64,000 nt of DNA from Collinsella ihumii (GCF_900046475.1 NZ_FCOU01000003.1:283713-347712); one strand, 5' to 3'; positions 17,045 to 26,132 are shown, numbered from the stretch's first letter. Notes: a model not told the origin generated them from the letters alone. Made by a program: numbers and translations.

Positions 17045-17674
17045 ATGCACGAACGCAAGGGCTTCTGGGACAAGAATGCCGGTCGGTACGACCGTTTCAT
17101 GCGAAAGGACCGGGCGGCGTATGAGAAGATGTATGGGCTGATCCGGCCGGTGGTGAAAGCAAAAACCGTGCTGGAGGTTGCCACCGGCACGGGGCTTATC
17201 GCAAAGAGCATCGTGGATGCGGCGGCGCACATCGAGGCTACGAACGCCTCTGCAAAGATGATCCTTGAAGCAGAGCGGGGCAATCAATCCGCGAAGCTGC
17301 ACTTTTCCGTACAAGATATGTTCCGCCTGCCCTATGCACAGAAGTCCTTCGAAGTGGTGATCGCGTCCAACGCGCTTCACATAGTGCCGCATCCGGAAAA
17401 GGCCCTACGAGAAATCAGGCGGGTGCTGAAGGACGACGGCGTGCTCATCGCGCCAACCTTCACCCACGCGGGGAACTCGGTTTCCGGCAAGGCAAAAGCC
17501 TTTTTCATGAGCATGGGCGGATTTCCCCTCCACAGCAGGTGGACAAGCGAGGAACACCTGCGTTTCCCGCGTCAAAACGGCTGGGCGGTGCAGAAAAGCG
17601 CGGTGCTGAAGGCCTCGTTCCCGTTGACCTATGCGGAATGCACGAAATCGGAGGGGCCGGATGTCGTTCTTTGA
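17045..17674 (+). CDS. class I SAM-dependent methyltransferase (first of three)
   Basis: 209 aa. MHERKGFWDKNAGRYDRFM opens the protein; TVLEVATGTGLIAKSIV is SAM motif I; later FEVVIASNALHIVPHP and ALREIRRVLKDDGVLIAPT are motifs IV-VI of the Methyltransf_11 fold. The ATG at 17045 with GGGGG eight bases upstream is preferred over an in-frame TTG at 17030. It overlaps the next methyltransferase by 14 bases. The substrate is unknown; such proteins include small-molecule and quinone methyltransferases. Its close pairing with two other methyltransferases suggests a dedicated pathway. Confidence 0.8.
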   Translation: MHERKGFWDKNAGRYDRFMRKDRAAYEKMYGLIRPVVKAKTVLEVATGTGLIAKSIVDAAAHIEATNASAKMILEAERGNQSAKLHFSVQDMFRLPYAQKSFEVVIASNALHIVPHPEKALREIRRVLKDDGVLIAPTFTHAGNSVSGKAKAFFMSMGGFPLHSRWTSEEHLRFPRQNGWAVQKSAVLKASFPLTYAECTKSEGPDVVL

Positions 17675-18266
17675 AAACACCCGCAAGCCCGTGGGCCTCG
17701 GCGGAAAACTTATGGTTGCCATGATGAACCTGGGCCACAGCCCTGTGGCGCGGTGGGGACTTCGATTTCTACGACTCGCGCCAAACGCCAAGGTGCTGGA
17801 TTGCGGCTGCGGCGGCGGGGCGAACATAAAACGGCTGCTGGAAAAATGCCCGCATGGCGTCGTCAAGGGCGTCGATTATTCGCCCGTCAGCGTGGAGAAG
17901 GCCAGGAAGCTCAACCGAACTGCAATTCAGGAGGGGCGTTGCGCCGTTCTGCAAGGCAGTGTGGCGGATATGGCGTTTGAGGATAGCTGCTTCGACGCTG
18001 CCACGGCCTTCGAGACCGTCTATTTCTGGCCTGATTTGCCCCGATGCTTCCGTGAGGTCTGGCGGACGCTGAAGCCAGGCGGGACAATTCTTATCTGCAA
18101 CGAGAGCAATGGCGATACGGACAAGGACGAGAGGTGGACGCGGATCATCGGCGGCATGACCATCTACAAGGACATTGAATTGAAGGCGTGCCTGGAGCAG
18201 GCGGGTTTTCACGAGGTGCAGATACGCAAAAAGAAAAAGTGGCTCTGCGTCACGGCGCGGAAGTAA
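17661..18266 (+). CDS. class I SAM-dependent methyltransferase (second of three)
   Basis: 201 aa, ATG at 17661 within the end of the previous gene, with GGAGGGG upstream. KVLDCGCGGGANIKRLLE is SAM motif I, VVKGVDYSPVSVEKAR carries the acidic ribose-binding position, and CFREVWRTLKPGGTILI is the post-motif region. The C-terminus (LEQAGFHEVQIRKKKKWLCV) is complete. Distinct in sequence from its neighbour, so not a tandem duplication. Substrate unknown. Confidence 0.8.
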   Translation: MSFFENTRKPVGLGGKLMVAMMNLGHSPVARWGLRFLRLAPNAKVLDCGCGGGANIKRLLEKCPHGVVKGVDYSPVSVEKARKLNRTAIQEGRCAVLQGSVADMAFEDSCFDAATAFETVYFWPDLPRCFREVWRTLKPGGTILICNESNGDTDKDERWTRIIGGMTIYKDIELKACLEQAGFHEVQIRKKKKWLCVTARK

Positions 18267-18381
18267 GGGCATCGAGCACGGGCATTTTTGCATCCATCCT
18301 GCACATGGCGATAGGCATGACGGTCATAGCGGCTGTGCTGGCGGCAATTACGACAGTTTTAATTCACTGAGGAAGGAGCCT
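18267..18381 (+). other. short spacer with a hydrophobic micro-frame
   Basis: A 21-codon frame at 18306-18371 reads MAIGMTVIAAVLAAITTVLI, a single membrane-helix-like peptide, without a strong ribosome site. It could be a tiny membrane protein or a remnant; it is not called as a gene. AGGAAGGAG at 18371-18379 is the ribosome site of the next gene. Confidence 0.3.
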
Positions 18382-19212
18382 ATGAAATGCAAAATTGAGA
18401 AAAACACCGTGCAGGAGACGCTGATCCTCCCGCTGTATTCCCGGAAGCTGTGTACGGAGCTGTACCCGAACCTTTACAGGGATGAAACAGCGGTTCGTCT
18501 GCTCGACCAGATCGACTACGACTTTTCAGAGGCAGAGAAAAACTCCCGCAGCCTGATGCAGCGCTTTGGTGCGCTGGAGGTGGCCATGCGGCAGGGTGAT
18601 CTTGCTTTCGAGGTGCGGGATTACCTGAAAGGCCACCCCGATGCGGCGGTGGTCAATCTGGGCTGCGGGCTGGACAACACCGGCAGAACCTGCGACAACG
18701 GTAGATGCAAGATCTACAATCTGGACTTCCCGGATGTGATTGCCTTGCGGCAGCAGCTACTGCCCGCCGGGGATCGGGAGCAAAATATCCCCTGCGACCT
18801 GAAAGACACCGCATGGTTCGGCAGAATCGATGCCTCCGGCGGGGCGGTGTTCTTTGCCTCCGGGGTGTTCTATTACTTTCTGGCTCAGCAGGTCCGGGAA
18901 CTGGTGCGGGGGATGGCGGACGCTTTCCCCGGCGGTGTGCTGGTCTTTGATGCTGCCAATCGGACGGCAGTGAAGATGATCGCAAAAACATGGCTTAAGA
19001 CTGCAAAAATCAAGGATGTGGGGGCATATTTTGCGGTTTCGGATGCCGTCAAGGAAATCGGCACGTGGGACAGCCGTCTGCAGGTCACGAGTCGCGGCTA
19101 TATGCTGGGCTACAACGATTTGAGGGACCCTTCTGTCGGCGGCTTTTTCCGGTTTCTCGCAAGGGTCGGTGACAACGGGATGAAAATGCAAATCGTGAAA
19201 ATAAGATTTTGA
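18382..19212 (+). CDS. leucine carboxyl methyltransferase-family protein (third of three)
   Basis: 276 aa. The order of motifs fits the LCM/Ppm1/Tcmp family: an N-terminal helical lid (ILPLYSRKLCTELYPNLYRD, DETAVRLLDQIDYDF), VVNLGCGLDNTGRTCDNG as motif I with the family's GCGLDT-like sequence, IYNLDFPDVIALRQQL, and GGAVFFASGVFYYFLAQQ. Bacterial members methylate carboxyl groups or act in polyketide and tetracycline-like pathways; the substrate here is unknown. It ends the methyltransferase cluster, in the same orientation. Confidence 0.75.
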   Translation: MKCKIEKNTVQETLILPLYSRKLCTELYPNLYRDETAVRLLDQIDYDFSEAEKNSRSLMQRFGALEVAMRQGDLAFEVRDYLKGHPDAAVVNLGCGLDNTGRTCDNGRCKIYNLDFPDVIALRQQLLPAGDREQNIPCDLKDTAWFGRIDASGGAVFFASGVFYYFLAQQVRELVRGMADAFPGGVLVFDAANRTAVKMIAKTWLKTAKIKDVGAYFAVSDAVKEIGTWDSRLQVTSRGYMLGYNDLRDPSVGGFFRFLARVGDNGMKMQIVKIRF

Positions 19213-19221
19213 GAGGCGAAA

Positions 19222-19338
19222 ACGAAGCGCATTCACTTTAACGTTGAAGAAGACGGCTTTTACGGCGCATATTGGGTGTGCAAGGACGCACATACAGCAG
19301 CGGGCACGGATTCGATTGAAACCGTGCCCGCTATCTGA
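19222..19338 (+). pseudogene. N-terminal relic of an alpha/beta hydrolase
   Basis: TKRIHFNVEEDGFYGAYWVC followed by KDAHTA looks like the opening of acyl-CoA thioesterase/dienelactone-type hydrolases, normally starting with methionine. Here the start codon reads ACG and the frame ends after 38 codons in the hairpin at 19300-19331. It is a decayed fragment marking the end of the acquired methyltransferase block. Confidence 0.4.
19300..19335 (+). terminator. hairpin GCGGGCACGG/CCGTGCCCGC
   Basis: A ten-base perfect stem (19300-19309 with 19322-19331) and a 12-base loop between convergent genes. No strong T-run, so termination is probable rather than certain. Confidence 0.5.
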
Positions 19339-19366
19339 TACTATATTATTATATCGAACATCTGTT

Positions 19367-20350
19367 CTATTCCCACTCGATGGTTCCCACCGGCTTGGGC
19401 GTCAGATCGTACACCACGCGACAGATGCCCGGGACCTCGGCCAGGATGCGATCGGTGATCTTCTTGAGCAGCGCCCAATCGAGCTCCGGAACGGTGGCGG
19501 TCATGGCGTCCACGGTGTTGACGGCGCGGATGATGGCAGGCCAGTCGTAGGCGCGCTTGCCGTCGCGCACGCCGGTGGCGCGGAAGTCGGGCACCACGAC
19601 GAAGTACTGCCAGACCTTGCCGGCAAGCCCAGCGTTACCGAACTCCTCGCGCAGGATGGCGTCGGCCTCGCGCAGGGCCTCGAGGCGGTCGCGCGTGATG
19701 GCGCCCAGGCAGCGCACGCCCAGACCGGGACCCGGGAACGGCTGGCGCTCTACCATGGACTCAGGCAGGCCAAGCTCGCGGCCCACGACGCGCACCTCGT
19801 CCTTGAACAGCAGCTTCACCGGCTCGCAGAGCTCGAACTGCAGGTCATCGGGCAGACCGCCCACGTTGTGGTGCGCCTTGACGCCATCGGACTCGAGGAT
19901 GTCGGGATAGATGGTGCCCTGCGCCAGGAAGCTCACGTCGCCTGCGACCTTGCGCGCCTCCTCCTCGAACACGCGGATGAACTCGGCGCCGATGATCTTG
20001 CGCTTCTTCTCCGGCTCGGAGACGCCGGCGAGCAGATCGAGGAAGCGGTCGGTCGCGTCGACATACACCAGGTTCGCATCCATCTGGTTCTTGAACACGT
20101 CGATTACCTGCTCGGACTCGCCCTTGCGCATGAGCCCGTGGTTGACGTGCACACAGATGAGCTGCTTGCCCACGGCCTTGATCAACAGCGCCGCCACGAC
20201 CGACGAGTCGACGCCGCCGGAAAGCGCAAGCAGCACGTTCTTGTCGCCGATCTGCTCGCGGCAGGTGGCAACCTGCTGGTCGATAAACGCACGTGCCTGC
20301 TCAGGTGTGGTGATGCGCTCCATATCGTCGGGACGCTTGTTGGGATCCAT
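19367..20350 (-). CDS. guaA: GMP synthase, ATP pyrophosphatase and dimerisation domains only
   Basis: 327 aa. It makes GMP from XMP using ATP and ammonia. LLALSGGVDSSVVAALL near residue 45 is the PP-loop; QGTIYPDILESD, HHNVGGLP, RQPFPGPGLGVRCLG and the terminal CRVVYDLTPKPVGTIEWE are GuaA C-terminal signatures. The N-terminal glutamine amidotransferase domain (~190 residues) of standard GuaA is absent: the ATG at 20350 has AGGAGG six bases upstream, and the sequence further upstream codes nothing. The protein therefore needs ammonia or a separate amidotransferase subunit, as in the two-subunit enzymes of archaea. No such gene lies in the window. Confidence 0.9.
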   Translation of the reverse strand: MDPNKRPDDMERITTPEQARAFIDQQVATCREQIGDKNVLLALSGGVDSSVVAALLIKAVGKQLICVHVNHGLMRKGESEQVIDVFKNQMDANLVYVDATDRFLDLLAGVSEPEKKRKIIGAEFIRVFEEEARKVAGDVSFLAQGTIYPDILESDGVKAHHNVGGLPDDLQFELCEPVKLLFKDEVRVVGRELGLPESMVERQPFPGPGLGVRCLGAITRDRLEALREADAILREEFGNAGLAGKVWQYFVVVPDFRATGVRDGKRAYDWPAIIRAVNTVDAMTATVPELDWALLKKITDRILAEVPGICRVVYDLTPKPVGTIEWE

Positions 20351-20583
20351 AGACTCCTCCTTGCTGCCATGGGACCTATACCTCGGATTGTATCCAAGCC
20401 CATCCCAGGGCAGGTCAACAGAGCGGCAAGGGGTACGCTCCCGCCCCCGGATGGCCCGAGGGGCAAAAGACGCTTCGCCCCAATAACCGGCGCCCCGTTC
20501 CCTCATGAAGACAAACGCCCCCGCGCGGTATACACTGCAACCGTAAGGACGACCGAGACATCGTCGCATCAAGGAGACACACC

Positions 20584-20745
20584 GTGAGCGAACCCACCAT
20601 CAAGCCCGACGACCAGCAACAGAACGAGCAGGCGCAGACCGCCGAAGCCACCGACGACAAGCGCAAGCTGACGCCGGAGGAGCTCGACGACGTGACGGGC
20701 GGCGTCCGTCTTCCCAGCCGCCACCCCGTCAGCCCGTACCTGTAA
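20584..20745 (+). CDS. 53-aa peptide with double-glycine leader motif
   Basis: GTG start with AAGGAGA seven bases upstream. The N-terminal part is acidic and glutamine-rich (EPTIKPDDQQQNEQAQTAEA), then KLTPEELDDVTGG, the LxxxELxxVxGG motif of bacteriocin/RiPP leader peptides cleaved by C39-type transporters. The 13 residues after GG (VRLPSRHPVSPYL) would be the core. No maturase, ABC-C39 transporter or immunity gene is adjacent. It could instead be a small cytosolic protein that merely shares the motif, as occurs in gut Actinobacteria and Clostridia. A good hairpin terminator follows. Confidence 0.6.
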   Translation: MSEPTIKPDDQQQNEQAQTAEATDDKRKLTPEELDDVTGGVRLPSRHPVSPYL

Positions 20746-20802
20746 CGCGCTGAGGCAACACCTGCGCAGACCCATTGCGCAGGCCCATCGCCCAGACACG
20801 CC

Positions 20803-20838
20803 GGGGGCGGAGCGCTCGATGCGCTCTGCCCCCTTCTT
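20803..20838 (+). terminator. rho-independent terminator after the 53-aa peptide gene
   Basis: GGGGGCGGAGCGC pairs with GCGCTCTGCCCCC (one G-T pair) around a five-base loop, followed by TTCTT. Confidence 0.7.
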
Positions 20839-20878
20839 AGCGCGCATGGGAACAGCTCGCCGTCCCCTGCCGCCGTGC

Positions 20879-22714
20879 CTATTCGGTCTCGGCGGCACCG
20901 GCCCCGTTTTCCGAAACGTCGACGGCCTCAGCGGTCTCGTCCACCTCGACCACGGCCTCCTCCGCCTCGAGCTCGACCTCGACCGCTTCCTCTGCCTGCT
21001 CGGCCTCCGCTGCGGCGCGGGCCTCCTTGAACTTCTCCTGCATGGTCTTGTTGCCCCACGTGAGCTTGCGGATGGTGAGCCCTTGGGCCTTGTCGTTCGC
21101 CAGGCGCAGGTTGTTCTCAGACGAGATCAGGTTGTCCTTCACCTTCTGCAGATGCTTGATCGTGGTATCGATCTCATTGATCGCGTCGTTGAACTTACGG
21201 CTCGCGCGCTCGAAATTCTGTGAGAATCCGTTTTGGAACTTGCCGAGCTTCTCCTCGAAGTTGGTGACGTCGATGTTCTGCTGGCGCACCACCGCGAGCT
21301 CCTGCTTGTAGGTCAGCGCGTTCATGGCGGCGTTGCGCAGCAGCGTGATGATGGGGATGAAGAACTGCGGGCGGATGACATACATCTTGGGATACCGGTA
21401 GCTCACGTCGACGATGCCCGCGTTGTACAGCTCGCTTTCCGGCTCCAGCAGGCTCACCAGGATTGCGTACTCGCACCCCTTCTTGGTGCGGTCGACGTCG
21501 AGCTTCTTGAAGAAGTCCTCGTTGACGTGCTTGCGCGCCGTGTCCTCGTTCTCGTTTTTCATCTCGAACATGATCGAGATGATCTCGTTGCCCTCCTCGT
21601 CGCACTCGCGGAAGATGAAGTCCCCCTTCGAGCCCTCTGAGGCATCGTTGTCCTTCTCGAAGTACGCGCGAGGGAACGCCGTCATGCGCAGGCGGTTGAA
21701 CTCGTTTTCGCAATGCTGCTCGAGCGACTCGCCCACCATCTTGGTGGACAGGCGGATCTTCATGTCCTTCAGGCGCTCGATCTCGTCGTCCTTGTAGCGC
21801 AGCAGCTCGTCGGCGTTTCTGCGGACCTGGTCGAGCTCAAGGGTGTGGGCGGTCTCAAGCTGCTGGCGCTCGGCATCGCGCACCGCCTGCTCGCGGCTGA
21901 GCTCGGCGCGCGCCTCGTCGCGCTCGCGCTCCGCCTCCGCAACGGCGCGGGTGACCGCAAGCTCGCGCTCGGTCTCGCCCGCCTCGAGTTTTTGCCGCAG
22001 GGTCGCGATCTCGCCATCCTTCGATGCGAGGTCGCGCTGCAGCTCGGCGCGAACGCTCTCCTTCGCCGCATCGAGGGCGCTTTGCTGCTGGGCGAGCTGG
22101 ATGCGCAGGTCTTCGGCCTCCTTGCGGGCCGCCTCGACGGCCTCCTGCAGCTTTGCCTGGGACTCCGCCTCAGATGCCTGGAGCTTCTCGCGCGCCTCCG
22201 CTTCCGCCTTTTGCACCGCAAGGCCCTGGGCGCGCTCGGCGGCATCGAGCTGCGCTTTGAGCTGAGCGATCTGCGTGTCGCGCTCGGCCACGTCCTGCTC
22301 CAGCGTGCGGCGGATGGCCCCCTCGTTGATGACCGACGCGTCCTCCTGCTGCTTGAGCTTGGCCTGCAGCCTATCGACTTCGCGCTGCAGGTCGGTCGCG
22401 GTCCTGTTCGCCTCCTCGCGCGCCTCCGATGCCGCCTGCTTTGCCGCGAGCTCGCGCTCGTGGTTCGCCGCCTCCAGCTTTGCCGTCAGCTCTGCGATCT
22501 GGGCGTCGCGCTCCGCCGCGAGCTTCTGCAGCGCACTGCTCGATTCGGCGCGGGCCATCTCGACCGCATGGTCGCGGTCGCGCCTCATAGCCTCCTCGCG
22601 CTCCTGGACCTCCGAGGCAAACTGCTCGTCGCGCACCTGGCGCACGATGCTTGCGTAGTCGCTCTCATCAACCTGGATAACGGTTCCGCAGTTGGGGCAT
22701 TTGATCTCGTTCAT
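20879..22714 (-). CDS. DUF2130 domain-containing protein (RmuC-like)
   Basis: 611 aa. [20 protein letters not shown] is an N-terminal zinc-ribbon-like start; residues ~40-330 are a long alanine/glutamate-rich coiled coil ([20 protein letters not shown]); ~330-530 are the DUF2130 core ([52 protein letters not shown]), related to PD-(D/E)xK nucleases with the acidic-D...ExK pattern; the tail is acidic. ATG 22712-22714 has GAAGGAGA upstream; an earlier in-frame start at 22735 lacks one. Role unknown; related RmuC proteins limit DNA rearrangement. Confidence 0.85.
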   Translation of the reverse strand: MNEIKCPNCGTVIQVDESDYASIVRQVRDEQFASEVQEREEAMRRDRDHAVEMARAESSSALQKLAAERDAQIAELTAKLEAANHERELAAKQAASEAREEANRTATDLQREVDRLQAKLKQQEDASVINEGAIRRTLEQDVAERDTQIAQLKAQLDAAERAQGLAVQKAEAEAREKLQASEAESQAKLQEAVEAARKEAEDLRIQLAQQQSALDAAKESVRAELQRDLASKDGEIATLRQKLEAGETERELAVTRAVAEAERERDEARAELSREQAVRDAERQQLETAHTLELDQVRRNADELLRYKDDEIERLKDMKIRLSTKMVGESLEQHCENEFNRLRMTAFPRAYFEKDNDASEGSKGDFIFRECDEEGNEIISIMFEMKNENEDTARKHVNEDFFKKLDVDRTKKGCEYAILVSLLEPESELYNAGIVDVSYRYPKMYVIRPQFFIPIITLLRNAAMNALTYKQELAVVRQQNIDVTNFEEKLGKFQNGFSQNFERASRKFNDAINEIDTTIKHLQKVKDNLISSENNLRLANDKAQGLTIRKLTWGNKTMQEKFKEARAAAEAEQAEEAVEVELEAEEAVVEVDETAEAVDVSENGAGAAETE

Positions 22715-22735
22715 GCGGCTTTCTCCTTCAAACAT

Positions 22736-23134
22736 GCACCGCCGCTGACGGGCTTCGTGATCTCCCTATACGATACCCCGTCGCGTGGACAGACAGTGCG
22801 CGCGACGCAAAAAGGGCCTGCGCCCATACGGCTCATGCCCTCTCGATTCGCCTCAGAGAAATTTGGTATCAACTCGTGAGATATGGTACGCGAAACATCC
22901 TCGTTCAGACAGCTGTGACCTGCGATTTTGTTCTCGGTCTCAGAACCAAAACGTCGGAAAAGCCGCTTCGCGTCCCGCGCATCGCAACGCATACCCCTCT
23001 ATACCTTTGAACTTGATACCAAATTCGACAGCAGGTCCAACTGATGCGCCCGGAAGACCCCGGCGCGCCGGTTTCGCGGTCCTCGCGCTCGGTTTTCACG
23101 CGCGGCACCTGGCCTCCATGCCATATCGGCACAG
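22736..23134. other. intergenic with a 13-bp inverted repeat
   Basis: No gene seen. AATTTGGTATCAA at 22860-22872 and its exact reverse complement at 23013-23025 face each other across ~140 bp. The region upstream of 22714 must carry the DUF2130 gene promoter, but no clear -35/-10 pair stands out. Confidence 0.5.
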
Positions 23135-23169
23135 AAAAGCCGCCGAACCCGTCAAACGGGTTCGGCGGC
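23135..23169 (-). terminator. terminator downstream of nitroreductase
   Basis: A 13-base perfect stem GCCGCCGAACCCG/CGGGTTCGGCGGC with a five-base loop, followed on the minus strand by TTTTCTG. Confidence 0.75.
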
Positions 23170-23181
23170 GATCGGTCGTGC

Positions 23182-23209
23182 GGGGATGGGTTGGAATGAA
23201 CCCGTCCCC
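23182..23209. repeat. dispersed palindrome, family A
   Basis: GGGGATGGGTT...AACCCGTCCCC. Related copies occur at 39576-39599 and 56795-56819. Confidence 0.6.
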
Positions 23210-23239
23210 ACATGACCCATTGGCAATGGGCAGCGCTCC

Positions 23240-23770
23240 CTAGAACACGCCCCAATGGACCTTGCTCGTATCCGCCTCATCAAGGACGTGCGGCGCCGGG
23301 GCGGAATCGTCGGGAACGCCGACGGACAGCACGGCCTCCATCTCATAGCCCTCCGGGACACCGAGCAGCTCGCGGCAGAAATCGCTGGTGGAACGACCGT
23401 CCTCGGCTTCACGCAGGCGCCCTTGGATCCAGCAGCTGCCCAACCCCATGGAATCGGCCATGAGGTGCATGTTGGCCATGGCGGCCGAGCAATCCTCGCA
23501 CCACACGTCGGAGGCGCCCGTGTCACCGAACACAAAGATGGCGGCAGCCGCGCGCGTCAGCATCTTCATGGAGCCACCCTTGCGGCCCTCGGCGAACTGC
23601 TTGAGCTTCTCGCGGTCGTCGACCACCACGAACTCCCACGATTTGAGGTTCTTGCCGGTGGGCGACGTCAGGCCGGCATGCAGGATCTGTTCGACCTGCT
23701 CCCGGGACACCGGGTCATCGGTATAGCTGCGGACGCTGCGACGATGCAGCATGGCCTCGAGCATGGACAT
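23240..23770 (-). CDS. nitroreductase family FMN oxidoreductase
   Basis: 176 aa. The family opening LEAMLHRRSVRSYTDDPVS binds FMN phosphate; SPTGKNLKSWEFVVVDD and MADSMGLGSCWIQGRL are the other FMN-contact segments; the C-terminal LSVGVPDD is typical. The ATG at 23768-23770 gives the expected family length; upstream in-frame starts would add a basic, non-conserved extension. It probably reduces nitro-aromatic or quinone-like compounds with NAD(P)H as a dimer in the cytosol; the native substrate is unknown. Confidence 0.9.
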   Translation of the reverse strand: MSMLEAMLHRRSVRSYTDDPVSREQVEQILHAGLTSPTGKNLKSWEFVVVDDREKLKQFAEGRKGGSMKMLTRAAAAIFVFGDTGASDVWCEDCSAAMANMHLMADSMGLGSCWIQGRLREAEDGRSTSDFCRELLGVPEGYEMEAVLSVGVPDDSAPAPHVLDEADTSKVHWGVF

Positions 23771-23972
23771 AGAGCGCTCCTTTGCACGTGCGGATACCGT
23801 TGCGCGCCGTCTGCGAAGGCGCGCACCAATCAACGTACCCCTTTGCGTCTCCCCTTTTGGCACCATGGGAAACTCCGAGCAAAGTTTGTCCCCGCCTGTA
23901 AAGCTTCACGCCCGAAGCTTGCCCGCTCGAGATAAGCACGGTGTCGTGCGCGATGGGCCGGCGCTCAGCGCA

Positions 23973-25367
23973 TCACGCGGCGTCGCCCGCACGCAGCTCA
24001 TGCGCACCGATCACCTGCATCCACGCGATGTAGACGTTGGGATAATGACCGTAGAGGACCTGCATGGGGTCGATATCCGCGGCGACGTCGTGCACAAGCG
24101 ACGCCAGCCCTCCCGCAGAAGCAAGGTCTCGAGCCGTGGGGATATGGGCGGCGAGCTCGTCGACCAAGGCGTCGACGCGCTCACGGTCCTCGGGAACATA
24201 CGGGCACGGCGCGCCCACGTTTTCCTCGAACGCCGCGCGCATCTCGTCGTAATGCGCGTCGAACGCCTCGTCGCCGTATCCGGGAAGCCACAGGTCGCGA
24301 CCGTAGCGCGCGTATCCCCACGACGCGAGGGGAAGACGCGGCACCAGGTCGCTCGGGTTCATGATGTTGAAGATGTTGTCGTACAGCTCGTCGCGGACGT
24401 TGCCGAACTCGGTGACCTCGGGTGTGGCGAACGTGTAGCAGTAGATGCTGTCGAGCGGCGCGAGCGCGCGCAGGCCCGTCGTCATGTCGTCGGCGTACGA
24501 CGCGGCGAGGTTCGCCGTCGCGGCGCCACGCGAGTGACCGCAGAACAGCAGCGCGACCTCGTCGCTGCCACCGTCTTCGGACAAGCGACCGGCCAGGTCG
24601 TCCACGATCTCGCTCGCCGCGCGCATGAAGCCCTCGTGGTCGATGGCCTCCATGTCGTAATCGGACGCATCGCCCATATTGAAGTCGCTCAGCCACTCCG
24701 ATCCGTAGCTGCCGCGAATGGACACCAGGTAGAGGGTCTTCTCCCGCCCGTCGGCGTGCCTGAGGTGCTTGGTGGCCACCGAATAGGCCACGACGTCATC
24801 CGTCCCGGCAAGGAAGTCGACGATCTCGTCGAAGATCTCGCTGCGGTACCGATAGGACGCGGTCGAGATATCCTGGAATCCGAGCTTGGCGAGCGCGTCC
24901 TCCATATAGGCAGGCGCATTGGATCCCGCCTGGTAGTACCCGGATTCCGAGTTGGCGATGGCGGAGAGGACCGAGCACGTGGTCGCAAGCTCATGGTTGT
25001 AGACGGTGGGGTCCTGGAAAAACCAGCTGTCATCCCAGACGATGTCGGTCGCCACCCGCTGGCCGTCGGTTGCGGCCATGCTCGTGTACTCGACATGCGC
25101 CGTGAAGGCGCCGGTGCGCTCGGTCGAGCCCTCGAGCCTCACGGGCGCACTCGGCGGCTCGACGGCTCCGAGCCCCAAGCGCTCCTGCTCCTGACGGTTA
25201 TGCACCGCGACGGCAAGCGCAACGCCGATGCCCACGGCGGCGATCAAGACGGCAGCCGAGATACGGACGAACCAAGGATGACGACGATAAAACGGCGCGC
25301 GATCGGGTGCCGAGGCCCCTGCCGCCGTCTCCTCGTCGTGACGTCCCCGCTGTCCATCCCGTGCCAT
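23973..25367 (-). CDS. membrane-anchored lipase family protein
   Basis: 464 aa. A basic cytoplasmic N-terminus is followed by one membrane segment (residues ~36-53, ISAAVLIAAVGIGVALAV), placing the rest outside the cell. The lipase core has LLFCGHSRGAATANLAA, the GxSxG nucleophile elbow (Ser in GHSRG), and FATPEVTEFGN with NIMNPSDLVPRLPL supplying the likely Asp; a C-terminal histidine (HYPNV or HELRAG) would complete the triad. This resembles lipase_3-like proteins of gut Actinobacteria and Firmicutes. Monocistronic, with its own intergenic regions. Substrate unknown. Confidence 0.8.
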   Translation of the reverse strand: MARDGQRGRHDEETAAGASAPDRAPFYRRHPWFVRISAAVLIAAVGIGVALAVAVHNRQEQERLGLGAVEPPSAPVRLEGSTERTGAFTAHVEYTSMAATDGQRVATDIVWDDSWFFQDPTVYNHELATTCSVLSAIANSESGYYQAGSNAPAYMEDALAKLGFQDISTASYRYRSEIFDEIVDFLAGTDDVVAYSVATKHLRHADGREKTLYLVSIRGSYGSEWLSDFNMGDASDYDMEAIDHEGFMRAASEIVDDLAGRLSEDGGSDEVALLFCGHSRGAATANLAASYADDMTTGLRALAPLDSIYCYTFATPEVTEFGNVRDELYDNIFNIMNPSDLVPRLPLASWGYARYGRDLWLPGYGDEAFDAHYDEMRAAFEENVGAPCPYVPEDRERVDALVDELAAHIPTARDLASAGGLASLVHDVAADIDPMQVLYGHYPNVYIAWMQVIGAHELRAGDAA

Positions 25368-26132
25368 GGCGCCATCCCTTCCGCAACGCTCGTACGGCGG
25401 AAGTATAGCGTGGGCGCCGCACGTTCACGCAGGACAACGGGGTTATCCCCTCCAACACGCCCCCTGCGGGCGCGTTCCTCAACCTTGCGTTGAGGCCAGC
25501 CGACGCGACGGGGGCCGAGCGCCAAACCAGCTCGCGAGAGGAGGCCCTAGCGATTCCTCGGCCGATTGCGCACGTGGGTGGCAATGGCGAAGCGGCTCGC
25601 AGGTGCTCGAACGGCACTATTGTGGCATAACGACCCGCGGCGAAAGGTCAGCTCCCGGCAGACGGGGCTGCATATAGCGAGGTTGCGGAACGTTTGGAAC
25701 CTCGCGCGCCTGTCCCTTAGGCCTCGCCCGGATGATGAGAAAAGGCTTTTGCAGCGACAGCCCCACAAGCCGCTCTGTCACAGAGACGCTTTGAGAGACA
25801 ACGCACGGGCAAACAGCCCCAGCGGAAGTTTCGGCACAGACTTTTGCTGAAAAATCGACCTTTTGAGTGGCTCGGATCGAGACCCCGGGAAAGCGCACCC
25901 GTCGCAAAGGGCGCCACCTGCGGAAACGTCGGTCCCGGAGGTGCCGTTTTATGCCGTCTCGAATCCAACTCGCTCACAAGGTTGATTTTTCAGCGACTCC
26001 GGTCCTTAAAACCTCCGCTGGACGTCCTCCCAAGGCAAGGGCATGGGTCGCTCTTAGGCAGTCCGCGCGAAGCGCTCTTGCCGACGTTTCTCGTGAGGTC
26101 TCGAAAGGCTTTCGGAGTACTCCTTTTCTCCC
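25368..26132. other. 765-bp intergenic region with inverted repeats
   Basis: No gene is convincing on either strand. It contains GCTGAAAAATCGACC (25846-25860) facing GGTTGATTTTTCAGC (25980-25994). The similarity extends outward from each copy to a shared CCGCTGG about 25 bases further. There is also a CGAGGTT/AACCTCG hairpin near 25678-25706. The promoters of the lipase gene at one end and the 3' flank of the ferredoxin gene at the other must lie here. Confidence 0.5.
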
